A stretch of 64,000 nt of DNA from Lacihabitans sp. CS3-21. Lineage in GTDB: Bacteria; Bacteroidota; Bacteroidia; Cytophagales; Spirosomataceae. Below, one piece after another: positions 47,212 through 55,691 of the stretch; the stretch's first letter is position 1; each line of letters opens with the position of its first letter. The notes under the pieces are model-generated. The model was not told the DNA's origin and did not search any database. It saw only the letters and a program-made list of their open reading frames with translations. The stretch spans positions 1 to 64,000 of the forward strand of contig NZ_RJUD01000007.1 of the NCBI RefSeq assembly GCF_024343675.1. Direction: 5' to 3'. The position numbers and the translations under genes were made by a program.

Positions 47212-47239
47212 CAACTTATTTTAATTTTAACAGAATTCT

Positions 47240-48286
47240 ATGCGAAATCCTAAAAACGAAAATTACTATTTCCCAGCTGAATGGCACCCACATGAAGCCA
47301 CGTGGTTGAGCTTTCCTATAAACACAGATACCTGGGAAGATAGATTTGAGAGGATTTATCCAGCATATTTCAAATTTATTGAGACCATTTCGTTAAGCGA
47401 AAAAGTCAGAATCAATGCAAATAATAAAAATACCATAGATCAAATTAACAGACTTTTTGATAAATTTGAAATAAATCAGGCAAATATTGAGCTATTTGAA
47501 CATCCAACCAACGATTCTTGGTGCAGAGATCATGGCCCAGGCTTTTTAATAAATAAGAACAATAACCGCAGACTCATAGTAGATTGGGAGTATAATGCTT
47601 GGGGTGGAAAATACCCTCCTTATAATAATGACAATGAAATTCCTCAAAAAATAGCAAAGGTTCTTGGCCTCGATTATGTAAGTCCTGGAATTATTATGGA
47701 AGGTGGCTCAGTGGAGTTTAATGGTAATGGCACGCTTATGACAAGCAAGTCGTGTTTGCTTAATCCAAACAGAAACCCTCAACTGAAACCATCACAAATA
47801 GAGGAAATGCTCTTACAATATTATGGTGTGGAACAGATTCTTTGGATTGAAGATGGCATAGTGGGCGACGATACGGATGGTCATATTGATGACACCGTAA
47901 GGTTTGTATCGGAAAATAAAGTGATCACTATGGTGGAGTCCAATAAATCAGATGAAAACCATGCAATTCTTGAAGAAAATCTGAAACTATTAAAAGGTAT
48001 GCGGGTTATCAATGGTAAACAATTGGACATTGTAGAAATAGAAATGCCTAAACCGGTAATTGACAGTGGTGAAAGATTACCCGCCTCATATGCAAATTTT
48101 TGTATTACAAACGGCCATGTGATAGTCCCGACCTACCGTTGCAACCATGACGATAAAGCATTGGAAGTAATACAAAGTTGTTTTCCAGATAGAAAAGTAG
48201 TTGGAATAGATTCCACCGAAATCATTTGGGGATTGGGAAGTTTTCATTGCTTGTCGCAACAGGAACCTTCCCCAAATTTCGTTTAA
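47240..48286 (+). CDS. aguA: Agmatine deiminase
   Basis: Guanidino-modifying enzyme of 348 residues that converts agmatine to N-carbamoylputrescine and ammonia in polyamine synthesis. The N-terminus AEWHPHEATWLSFP is diagnostic. Active-site residues are visible: NDSWCRDHGP, MEGGSVEFNGNG, DDTDGHIDDTVRF and the catalytic Cys in GSFHCLSQQEP at the C-terminus. No N-carbamoylputrescine amidase gene lies next to it, though the two often neighbour each other. Confidence 0.95.
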   Translation: MRNPKNENYYFPAEWHPHEATWLSFPINTDTWEDRFERIYPAYFKFIETISLSEKVRINANNKNTIDQINRLFDKFEINQANIELFEHPTNDSWCRDHGPGFLINKNNNRRLIVDWEYNAWGGKYPPYNNDNEIPQKIAKVLGLDYVSPGIIMEGGSVEFNGNGTLMTSKSCLLNPNRNPQLKPSQIEEMLLQYYGVEQILWIEDGIVGDDTDGHIDDTVRFVSENKVITMVESNKSDENHAILEENLKLLKGMRVINGKQLDIVEIEMPKPVIDSGERLPASYANFCITNGHVIVPTYRCNHDDKALEVIQSCFPDRKVVGIDSTEIIWGLGSFHCLSQQEPSPNFV

Positions 48287-48419
48287 AAGGTCTTCGACCG
48301 AAATAAAATCTAAAAATTTGAGTTATACATCATAGCCATATTGAATAAAATAAATTTTGAATTAATCAGCAATTATACACCCAGGTGCAATTAATTCTCA
48401 CCAGTTTGAAAAAAATAGG

Positions 48420-50750
48420 ATGCTTTTAAGAACATATATATACCTATCTCTAGTATTGATTGCTTTTGGATCTTGCACAAAACCCATCGGTTCAAAACCA
48501 ATTGTTTTGCCTAAACCAGAGCTCAATGACGTTGTGGTGGAACCTACAATTGTTTCAGTTGGAGAAGATTCACTTACAAAATCAGATTTAATTGCCGAGT
48601 TTGAAAATTTATCTGATTTAGATTCTAGCCTAAACGAGTCTTTGATTAATCAGGTCATACAAAAAAAACTATTTCTTAAGGAAGCTATTGCGATGAAAAT
48701 GGATACTTCGGACTTGTTTATAGAAGAAGTAGAAACTTACAAAAGAATAGAAATTCAGAATTTCACGGAAGATAAAGCCACGCTTACAAGGTTAGCTGAA
48801 GATTCTTACGAAAAATATCAAACAGAGATTAATGCTTCACATATATTTATACCACTATCATGGTATGCCTCTCCAGAAGATACTTTAAAAGTTTATAAGG
48901 AACTCATGGAGCTTAGAAAATATGCGATAAAAAACGACAATTTTGCGATATTGGCCAGAGAATGGTCTAAAGACAGTAAGACTTACGACAAAGGTGGAAG
49001 TCTTGGTTGGTTTACAGCCTTTCATTTGATTTACCCACTTGAAATTGCGGCTTATTCAACACCTATTGATTCTATTTCTTTACCCATAAAGACAAAATCG
49101 GGTTATCATTTGGTAAAGGTAAATGATAAAAGAAAAAACAGCGGTTATGTTAAAGTACAACACATATTTAAATATCTAAAGTCTGAAATCAATAAGGATG
49201 AATACGATAAAACCTATCAAACCCTAGATTCATTAAAAAATCTACTTCAGAATGGAGCAAGTTTTGAAGAATTGGTAAATAAATATTCCGATGACTTCAA
49301 TTCCAAGGATGCTCAAGGTCAATTGCCCGTTTTTGGAATAGGTACCAGAGAAGAATCCACTTTTGAAGAAGCTGCTTTTTCTCTAGAAAAAGGAGAAGTA
49401 TCCAAACCCGTTCGATCTAGTAGTGGTTTACACCTCATTAAACTAATTGAAAAATACCAACCAGATAATAAAGAATCTTATCTAAAGAAAATTCAGCCAA
49501 AACTTACCACAGATTCAAGAGCCGAATACTTGCAAATCAAGAAATTCAATGACTTAAAAAAGAAATTTGAGCTAGTGGTAAATGATGAAATTCTAACCCA
49601 ATGCCTCAATTACGCTGATGATAGGATTTTAAGACGAGAATGGAAGATGTCCCACAATGAACTTTCAAATTTTGTTCTTTTCTCAACCAATCAAAAAAAG
49701 TATTTTGTTTCTTCTTTCTTTAGTTATATAATCGAACGCCAAGAATTTGAGAAATGGAGAGCCGAAGAAAAGCCAGTAGAGATATTTAAAATGCTCTTCG
49801 ACAAATTTGTGAATCAGCAACTCACTAACTTGGAGGAAAATAATATTCTGACCAACAACCCAAATCTCGAAAGGCTGTTCAAATTTCAAAAAGATAACCT
49901 CCTCTATTCGAAATTTTACAACAGGATGATAATCGAAAAATCTTTAGATGATTCAAGTGGCCAAAAGAAGTTTTTTGATTCCAACCCAGAATTGTTTCCG
50001 AGTGTTGAAATGGGCTCGTTTACCGTAGTTAGTTTTGCAGATAGCCTGATTTATGACAGATTTAAAGTCGCGAGAACGAAAACGAAGCCATACCAACTTA
50101 ACAGAGGGATAAAACCTCTTTACTACGAAAAAGATAAATATATTATTGACATAGAAGAAAAAAGGAAACTTACCGGTTTAGTTTCTATACTCAAGAAAAA
50201 CCCTGGATATATAGTAGAAATTGGCGGACACATTGACAAAAATGAGTATGAGCAGGTTGCAGAGCTAAGAATTCAGCAAATCGTTGATTTTTTGGTTGAA
50301 AATGGCTTACCTTTGACGAGAATTTTGGAAGTAAACTATAAGAACAGTAAAGTTCAAGATAGATTTGATTGGACAAAAAACCAAAGAGTTACTTTCCAGT
50401 TTTTCAGTAATCTAGAGTCTGATTTGATAAAAGTTTTCACTGAAAAACAATCTGATGCCATACGCTTCAAAACTTACAACATAGATAAGCAAGAATTTGA
50501 AGATAAGTTGAAGCTCAAATGGGAGAGTCAGACGGGTATTGTGGCAATTGATGGTAGAATAGAAGAGTTTTCATTAAGAATCAAAAAAGCTAGTAGATCT
50601 TTTAATGACTATAAATATCAAGTCATAGACAAATACCAAGCGTATTTAACTGAAGAGCTAACCAAACATTTAGCAAAGAAGTATAAAATAAGTGTAGATA
50701 ACACAGAGTTAAATAAAATAATAGAGGAAGTAAAAAGTAATAATAAATGA
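48420..50750 (+). CDS. Parvulin-type peptidyl-prolyl isomerase lipoprotein with an OmpA-like domain
   Basis: Protein of 776 residues with a lipoprotein signal (LVLIAFGSC, Cys at about 19). Two parvulin domains follow a helical N-terminal part: about 138-240 (INASHIFIPL to SGYHLVKVND) and about 245-345 (VKVQHIFKYL to SGLHLIKLIE). Residues about 575-655 resemble an OmpA C-terminal domain: IVEIGGHIDKNEYEQVAELR, IQQIVDFLVENGLPLTRI and WTKNQRVTF, in the right order. The rest is helical. It probably folds outer-membrane proteins near peptidoglycan. Its stop overlaps the next gene (ATGA), another parvulin protein. Confidence 0.85.
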   Translation: MLLRTYIYLSLVLIAFGSCTKPIGSKPIVLPKPELNDVVVEPTIVSVGEDSLTKSDLIAEFENLSDLDSSLNESLINQVIQKKLFLKEAIAMKMDTSDLFIEEVETYKRIEIQNFTEDKATLTRLAEDSYEKYQTEINASHIFIPLSWYASPEDTLKVYKELMELRKYAIKNDNFAILAREWSKDSKTYDKGGSLGWFTAFHLIYPLEIAAYSTPIDSISLPIKTKSGYHLVKVNDKRKNSGYVKVQHIFKYLKSEINKDEYDKTYQTLDSLKNLLQNGASFEELVNKYSDDFNSKDAQGQLPVFGIGTREESTFEEAAFSLEKGEVSKPVRSSSGLHLIKLIEKYQPDNKESYLKKIQPKLTTDSRAEYLQIKKFNDLKKKFELVVNDEILTQCLNYADDRILRREWKMSHNELSNFVLFSTNQKKYFVSSFFSYIIERQEFEKWRAEEKPVEIFKMLFDKFVNQQLTNLEENNILTNNPNLERLFKFQKDNLLYSKFYNRMIIEKSLDDSSGQKKFFDSNPELFPSVEMGSFTVVSFADSLIYDRFKVARTKTKPYQLNRGIKPLYYEKDKYIIDIEEKRKLTGLVSILKKNPGYIVEIGGHIDKNEYEQVAELRIQQIVDFLVENGLPLTRILEVNYKNSKVQDRFDWTKNQRVTFQFFSNLESDLIKVFTEKQSDAIRFKTYNIDKQEFEDKLKLKWESQTGIVAIDGRIEEFSLRIKKASRSFNDYKYQVIDKYQAYLTEELTKHLAKKYKISVDNTELNKIIEEVKSNNK

Positions 50751-52066
50751 TAAAGAGGTTAGTATTGGCATTGATTGCCATTCCATTTATAAGTTTTGGA
50801 CAGACATCCACCAATGTAGACAAGATTGTAGCAAAAATAGATAACTATTATATCTTAAAATCTGAGGTAGAAACCATAGTTGAAAGAGGCAAACAGGAAG
50901 GTCAGGAAATGAACAGATGCCAAGCTTTGGAAAGTTTGGCGATTCAGAAGCTTTTGGTGGCCAAAGCCGAGATTGACTCCGTGATTGTGGACGAAGACAT
51001 GGTAAATGGCCAGTTAGATGCCCGTATGCAGGAAATGATCAGGGCTTACGGAAACGAAAAAAATATCGTACAACAATTTAGCAAGTCGATAGAAACCTTG
51101 AAATCTGAACTAAAAAGTCAGGTTCGTGAGCAGCTAACTTCCGATAAAATGAGGAATACGATTACTGAAAATGTAAATGTTACCCCTCTCGAAGTAAAAA
51201 ACTTCTTCAGCAAAATACCTGCTGACAGCTTACCGATTATACCCACTGAAGTGATTATATCACAAATTGTGCGATTGGCTCCTGTAACAAAAGCCATGAA
51301 AGATGAATTAGTGGAAAGATTGAATGGCTTCAAGAAAAGAATTGAATTGGGTGAAAATTTTGCCGAATTGGCCAAAGAGTTTTCAGAAGATCAAGGCTCT
51401 AAAGTACAAGGCGGCGACTTGGGTTGGGCCAAAAGAGGGCAAATGGTTGCCGAATTTGAAGCCTCTGCCATGACACTTGACTCTGGAAAACTTTCAGAGG
51501 TGATTGAATCTGAATTTGGCTTTCACTTGATCCAAACGCTAGAAAAAAGAGGCCAAGAATATCGTGCAAGACACATACTATTGAGACCTGATTATAGCAG
51601 ACTAGACCTTACTGAGCCTAAGAGATTTCTGGATAGCTTGAAAAATCAAATTGAGATTGATAGCATCAAATTTGAAAAAGCAATAAAATTGTACTCTCAA
51701 GATAAAAACACTGCAGATGCTGGAGGAATCATCATGAATCCTGAAACTGGAAGCAATTGGCAAGCAGTAGATGTTTCTATGGAACCTAATTTGTACTTTA
51801 CGGTAGACCCCATGAAGGTTGGCACAATAAGTGGTACTTTGAACTACAGAACGGCAGATGGTAAAACAGGCATGAGACTAATCAAAATCAAAGATAAAAA
51901 AGAAGCCCACAGAGCCAACATGAAGGATGATTATGAAAAGTTGAAAAACTACGCCATGAACAATAAGCAAAACGAGTCCATTGAAAAATGGTTTAAGGAT
52001 GCCATTGCAGAAGTGTATATCAATATCGAAAAAGAATACGAAGCTTGTAAATTATTTGAACAATAA
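50747..52066 (+). CDS. SurA-like periplasmic peptidyl-prolyl isomerase
   Basis: Protein of 439 residues with a signal peptide (LALIAIPFISFGQ). A SurA N-terminal helical domain (about 22-160) is followed by two parvulin domains: about 165-270 (VIISQIVRLAP to FGFHLIQTLEKR) and about 273-385 (RARHILLRPD onward, the second diverged). SurA homologues chaperone outer-membrane proteins through the periplasm. It overlaps the preceding parvulin lipoprotein gene by four bases, so the two are produced together, and the MoxR gene follows after 15 bases. Confidence 0.92.
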   Translation: MIKRLVLALIAIPFISFGQTSTNVDKIVAKIDNYYILKSEVETIVERGKQEGQEMNRCQALESLAIQKLLVAKAEIDSVIVDEDMVNGQLDARMQEMIRAYGNEKNIVQQFSKSIETLKSELKSQVREQLTSDKMRNTITENVNVTPLEVKNFFSKIPADSLPIIPTEVIISQIVRLAPVTKAMKDELVERLNGFKKRIELGENFAELAKEFSEDQGSKVQGGDLGWAKRGQMVAEFEASAMTLDSGKLSEVIESEFGFHLIQTLEKRGQEYRARHILLRPDYSRLDLTEPKRFLDSLKNQIEIDSIKFEKAIKLYSQDKNTADAGGIIMNPETGSNWQAVDVSMEPNLYFTVDPMKVGTISGTLNYRTADGKTGMRLIKIKDKKEAHRANMKDDYEKLKNYAMNNKQNESIEKWFKDAIAEVYINIEKEYEACKLFEQ

Positions 52067-52081
52067 ACCCTTTTCACCAAA

Positions 52082-53053
52082 GTGCAATTGAAGAATTTCA
52101 ACTCGGATGTAGAAGCAGCAGATGCTTTAAAAAACACATATCAAGAACTTTCAAAAGAGATAGGTAAAGTAATTGTCGGACAAGAAGAGACCGTAAAATT
52201 ATTGTTGACTGCTATATTTTGTCAAGGTCACTGCCTACTTGTGGGCGTACCTGGATTGGCCAAAACTTTGTTGGTACAAACTATCGCCTCAGCATTAGAT
52301 TTAGATTTCAATAGGATACAGTTTACGCCTGACTTAATGCCATCGGACATTGTTGGATCAGAGACCTTGGACAACAACCGAAATTTCAAATTTGTAAAAG
52401 GACCCGTATTTGCTAATATCATTTTAGCCGATGAGATAAACCGTACGCCACCAAAAACACAATCGGCCTTGTTGGAGTCTATGCAAGAATACTCAGTAAC
52501 CGTGGCGGGTGAAAGACACCAATTGTCGAAGCCGTTTTTTGTATTGGCTACCCAAAACCCCATTGAGCAGGAAGGAACTTATCCCCTACCCGAAGCTCAA
52601 TTAGACCGTTTTATGTTTATGGTCAATTTGGATTATCCGAGTTTTGAACAAGAAATGGCGATTGTAAAAAGTACCACATCGAATGTAAAGACAGTAGTAA
52701 ACAAAATATTGGGAGCAGAAGACATTATCCTTTTCCAAGATTTGGTTAGAAAAGTACCTGTGGCTGACAATGTGGTAGAATATGCAGTGAGATTGGTACA
52801 CAAAACCAGACCTAACATCGAAGGTGCTTCAGAAGAATCTAAGAAGTTTCTAGAATGGGGAGCTGGCCCAAGAGCCTCTCAGAACTTGGTTTTAGCTGCC
52901 AAATGCCATGCCTTGATCAACGGAAAATACTCGCCAGACATAGAAGACGTAAAAGCCGTGGCCTTCCCAGTTTTACGACACAGAATAGTACGAAATTTCA
53001 AGGCAGAAGCCGAGGGAATGAGTACCGAAGAAATCATAAAGAAATTAATGTAA
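52082..53053 (+). CDS. MoxR family AAA+ ATPase
   Basis: Protein of 323 residues with a GTG start (an in-frame stop, that of surA, lies just upstream). Walker A is VGVPGLAKT (about 58-66), Walker B is ILADEINR, followed by the sensor region ATQNPIEQEGTYPLPEAQLDRF typical of MoxR (given by position, about 158-179). MoxR ATPases help assemble protein complexes, often with DUF58 and von Willebrand A proteins; none of those follows here. It is the last gene of the isomerase operon, ahead of a strong terminator. Confidence 0.95.
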   Translation: MQLKNFNSDVEAADALKNTYQELSKEIGKVIVGQEETVKLLLTAIFCQGHCLLVGVPGLAKTLLVQTIASALDLDFNRIQFTPDLMPSDIVGSETLDNNRNFKFVKGPVFANIILADEINRTPPKTQSALLESMQEYSVTVAGERHQLSKPFFVLATQNPIEQEGTYPLPEAQLDRFMFMVNLDYPSFEQEMAIVKSTTSNVKTVVNKILGAEDIILFQDLVRKVPVADNVVEYAVRLVHKTRPNIEGASEESKKFLEWGAGPRASQNLVLAAKCHALINGKYSPDIEDVKAVAFPVLRHRIVRNFKAEAEGMSTEEIIKKLM

Positions 53054-53084
53054 AATAAGGAGAGTCGAAAGGCTCTCCTTATTT
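53053..53084. terminator. Bidirectional terminator between the MoxR gene and polX
   Basis: AAATAAGGAGAG and CTCTCCTTATTT form a perfect 12-base stem with an 8-base loop, with T on both strands. The right arm overlaps the polX stop. Confidence 0.85.
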
Positions 53085-54752
53085 TTTGGAGAACACTTTC
53101 ATGATTTCCTCTTTGCTCAGGCAATTCAGAGTCATATCTACCGTCAAGCCCGCCTTTCTGGCCACAGCCACGCCATAATGCATGTCATGAATTCCCTTGG
53201 TCTCATGGGCATCGGGGTTTATACTGATCATCACGCCTTTTGAGAGACAATAATCTATCCATCGCCAATCAATGTCCAAGCGGTATGGGCTAGCATTAAG
53301 TTCCATAACCACTTTATTGGCTGCACAGGCATCAATGATCATTTTATAATCAAAAGGATATCCCTTTCTCGAAAGTAATAGCCTGCCTGAAGGATGCCCC
53401 AAAATACTCGTATAAGGATTCTCCACGGCCTTTAGCAGCCTTCTTGTGGCTTTTTCCTTGTCCATGTTCAGAACAGCATGAACGGAGGCCACCACGTAAT
53501 CAAACGAAGCCAAAACATCCTTTTCATAATCCAGATCACCGTTGATCAATATGTCAGACTCTATGCCTTTTAAAATGGCAAAATCGGTGTAAGCGGCATT
53601 TAGGGCATCTATTTCTTGGTGTTGTTTGACTACGGTTTCTGGCCAAAGTCCGGAGGCGTAGGAAGCGGTTTGGCTATGGTCAGCTATTCCAAAATACTTT
53701 AGGCCGAGGCCTTTGCAATAATCAGCCATTTCTTTGAGCGTATGGCTGCCGTCGGAATACGTAGAGTGATTGTGCACCGTTCCTTTTAACTTTTCCCAAG
53801 TGACCAAGTCTTCATTTTTGTGGGTCTGAATCCACTCAAACTCCTCTCTGCCCTCACGCATTTCGGGAACGATATAGCCAAAACCGAACGAAGCATATGC
53901 CTCGGCTTCGTCCGTAAAGGTGTTTTTACTCAGGTGATTCAAAAACGTTAGGCCTTCTTTGTTTTGGTATTTCAGGTGTTCTTCGTCCGAATTTTTTATG
54001 AGATTTTTGACCACGAAGTCTCTCGAAGATACTTTTTCTATTTCTATAGCCACCGCATAGTCGCCATACAAACCTCTCCAAACACTGGGCGACGAGGTCT
54101 TCATATCTTGGTGAAACAGCTCCGCATCGAACTTCAAGCCACCAAAACCATCTTTCACCACCAAAAACTGTAGCATATCTACCGTTTCAGATTTTCTGAC
54201 CACCTGCCCTACCTCATGGGCATGTTCATAGGTTGTTGTGATTTTTTGCAGAATTTCGGCACTCAGTTCTGCGGCTTTGTTCATTCTGAGTTTGCCCATC
54301 TGCTCCTGCATAAAGGCCAAAGACTCCAGAATAGCGTCTTGTGTTTTTTGCCCAAAACCCTTGGTTTGGGCTATTTTGTGGTTTTCACAAGCTATTTTGA
54401 GGTCATTGATGTTGTCAATGCCCAATTCTTTCCAAAGCGTTTTTATCTTTTTTACGCCCAAGCCTTTTACTTTGAAAATATCAAAAATACCTTCTGGCGT
54501 AATTTCAATGAGATCGTTGAGCTCTTTTAAAGTACCGGTTCTGACAATTTCTTCGATATTGCCCGACAACACTTTACCAAAGCCACGGATTAAACCCACT
54601 TCCTTAGGCGACATTTCAGCAATAGGCGTATCAAGCCTTTCCAAAGTAAAAACACTGGAAATATACACCTTAGACCGCATTTCGTCACGGTCGTGCAGGT
54701 CAAGAAGTTTACCCGTAAGCTGGATAATATCGGCGATGTCAGAATTGCTCAT
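53079..54752 (-). CDS. polX: PolX/PHP family protein with a degenerate polymerase site
   Basis: Protein of 557 residues from the ATG at 54752 (MSNSDIADIIQLT); a longer frame reaches 54803. An 8 kDa-like N-terminal domain and two helix-hairpin-helix motifs (about 50-130) are clear. Where family-X polymerases have GSxRR and the two catalytic Asp, this protein has GQVVRKSETVDMLQFLV (about 180), so the palm seems inactive. The C-terminal PHP phosphoesterase keeps its metal ligands: HNHSTYSDG (about 327), IADHS, GIESDI, ASVHAV, GHPSGRL and NPDAHE. It probably acts as a 3'-5' exonuclease or AP-site enzyme rather than a polymerase. Confidence 0.88.
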   Translation of the reverse strand: MSNSDIADIIQLTGKLLDLHDRDEMRSKVYISSVFTLERLDTPIAEMSPKEVGLIRGFGKVLSGNIEEIVRTGTLKELNDLIEITPEGIFDIFKVKGLGVKKIKTLWKELGIDNINDLKIACENHKIAQTKGFGQKTQDAILESLAFMQEQMGKLRMNKAAELSAEILQKITTTYEHAHEVGQVVRKSETVDMLQFLVVKDGFGGLKFDAELFHQDMKTSSPSVWRGLYGDYAVAIEIEKVSSRDFVVKNLIKNSDEEHLKYQNKEGLTFLNHLSKNTFTDEAEAYASFGFGYIVPEMREGREEFEWIQTHKNEDLVTWEKLKGTVHNHSTYSDGSHTLKEMADYCKGLGLKYFGIADHSQTASYASGLWPETVVKQHQEIDALNAAYTDFAILKGIESDILINGDLDYEKDVLASFDYVVASVHAVLNMDKEKATRRLLKAVENPYTSILGHPSGRLLLSRKGYPFDYKMIIDACAANKVVMELNASPYRLDIDWRWIDYCLSKGVMISINPDAHETKGIHDMHYGVAVARKAGLTVDMTLNCLSKEEIMKVFSKK

Positions 54753-54893
54753 TTTTGCTTTATAATTGGAAAGTAAAATTATAGGATTTTGGGGGGAAAT
54801 CAAATGGTTGTTGGAAGGTTTGGTTCTTGAATTTTCAATGGTTCTGAGATTGATTTCTAAACCACATTCAATTGATCAAATAAGTAAATCAAG

Positions 54894-54968
54894 TTTGTTT
54901 ACTTTAAACAAACAAATAGCGTTTAGACGCTTGTGATTAAATTAATCACCAACAATGATTAATCATTA
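54894..54968. repeat. Cluster of four perfect inverted repeats
   Basis: In 75 bases: GTTTGTTTA-CTT-TAAACAAAC (54894-54914), AGCGT-TTAG-ACGCT (54919-54932), GTGATTAA-A-TTAATCAC (54934-54950) and AATGATTAATCATT (54955-54968). The last two share the core TGATTAA. The surrounding gap (54753-55260) is AT-rich and otherwise shows no gene. It may be an operator array or the relic of a palindromic element. Confidence 0.5.
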
Positions 54969-55269
54969 TACATTTAATAATTCTCTTATTTGAATTGGAC
55001 TGTAAACCCTATTTTTTCAGTTAAAAAAAAGAGTAAATCTCAGTTAGTCAGGAAATTTCATTTTATAACACCAAAGTATCAAACACAATTTGATTCCTTC
55101 TGCCCATTATATGGCCAGTATTTTTTTTCAAATAAAGATTTTATATAGCTGTTCTAATTAAAAAGCTCAATTGCAAAAAAAGAGACTTTAACAAGGATTC
55201 CCACTAAGTTGAAACCTTGCAAAATTTTTATAAAGTAAGATTAACCTTTTTTTAATTTCATTTTAATCT

Positions 55270-55305
55270 AAAAGGTATCATTTATATATATATTTGTTAC
55301 CTTTT
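55270..55305 (+). promoter_or_regulatory. Promoter box flanked by an inverted repeat, upstream of the lipoprotein gene
   Basis: TATATTTG (55289-55296) is a perfect -7 box. AAAAGGTA (55270-55277) and TACCTTTT (55298-55305) flank it as 8-base inverted arms, a layout that suits repression by a dimeric regulator. The start codon is 30 bases downstream. Confidence 0.4.
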
Positions 55306-55325
55306 CACAATTTCCAATTTAAAGA

Positions 55326-55688
55326 ATGATTAGAAACACTTTAATTATAATAACTGCATTGAATTGGGGTTGTGCTTCTAAAGAAGAAAATTTGTCTCTA
55401 GCTGGCAAATGGGTTAATACACAATGTGACGATAAGGTTAAACCGTGCAAGAGTGATTTCCATGAAATAATTATTGATTCAGCTATACCCGATAGTATTT
55501 TAGTTAAGACCAAATCAGGAAGTTGGGAGAAATTACGGACCTTGCACAAATGGCAATCGTTTACATTAACCCTTGAAAATGGTTACCAAACACTTTTGTA
55601 TCCAAACTATAAGACCCAAAATCTCCAATATTACGATAACCGAAACAAAAAGTTTGTGTATTATCGTAAATCTTTACAGAATAATTAA
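55326..55688 (+). CDS. Small predicted lipoprotein of unknown function
   Basis: Protein of 120 residues. The N-terminus MIRNTLIIITALNWGC has a short hydrophobic run and ends in a plausible lipobox, with Cys16 as lipid anchor. The mature part (GKWVNTQCDDKVKPCKSDFHE onward, then alternating strands, WQSFTLTLENGY) looks like a small beta-sheet domain of the lipocalin-like kind, which is a guess from the GKW start. Three bases separate it from the membrane glycosyltransferase gene, so they probably share an operon. Confidence 0.65.
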   Translation: MIRNTLIIITALNWGCASKEENLSLAGKWVNTQCDDKVKPCKSDFHEIIIDSAIPDSILVKTKSGSWEKLRTLHKWQSFTLTLENGYQTLLYPNYKTQNLQYYDNRNKKFVYYRKSLQNN

Positions 55689-55691
55689 AAC

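Noticed and set aside
54238-54765. Rightward ORF of 175 residues opposite polX
   Set aside because: Antisense shadow of a well-supported PolX/PHP gene.
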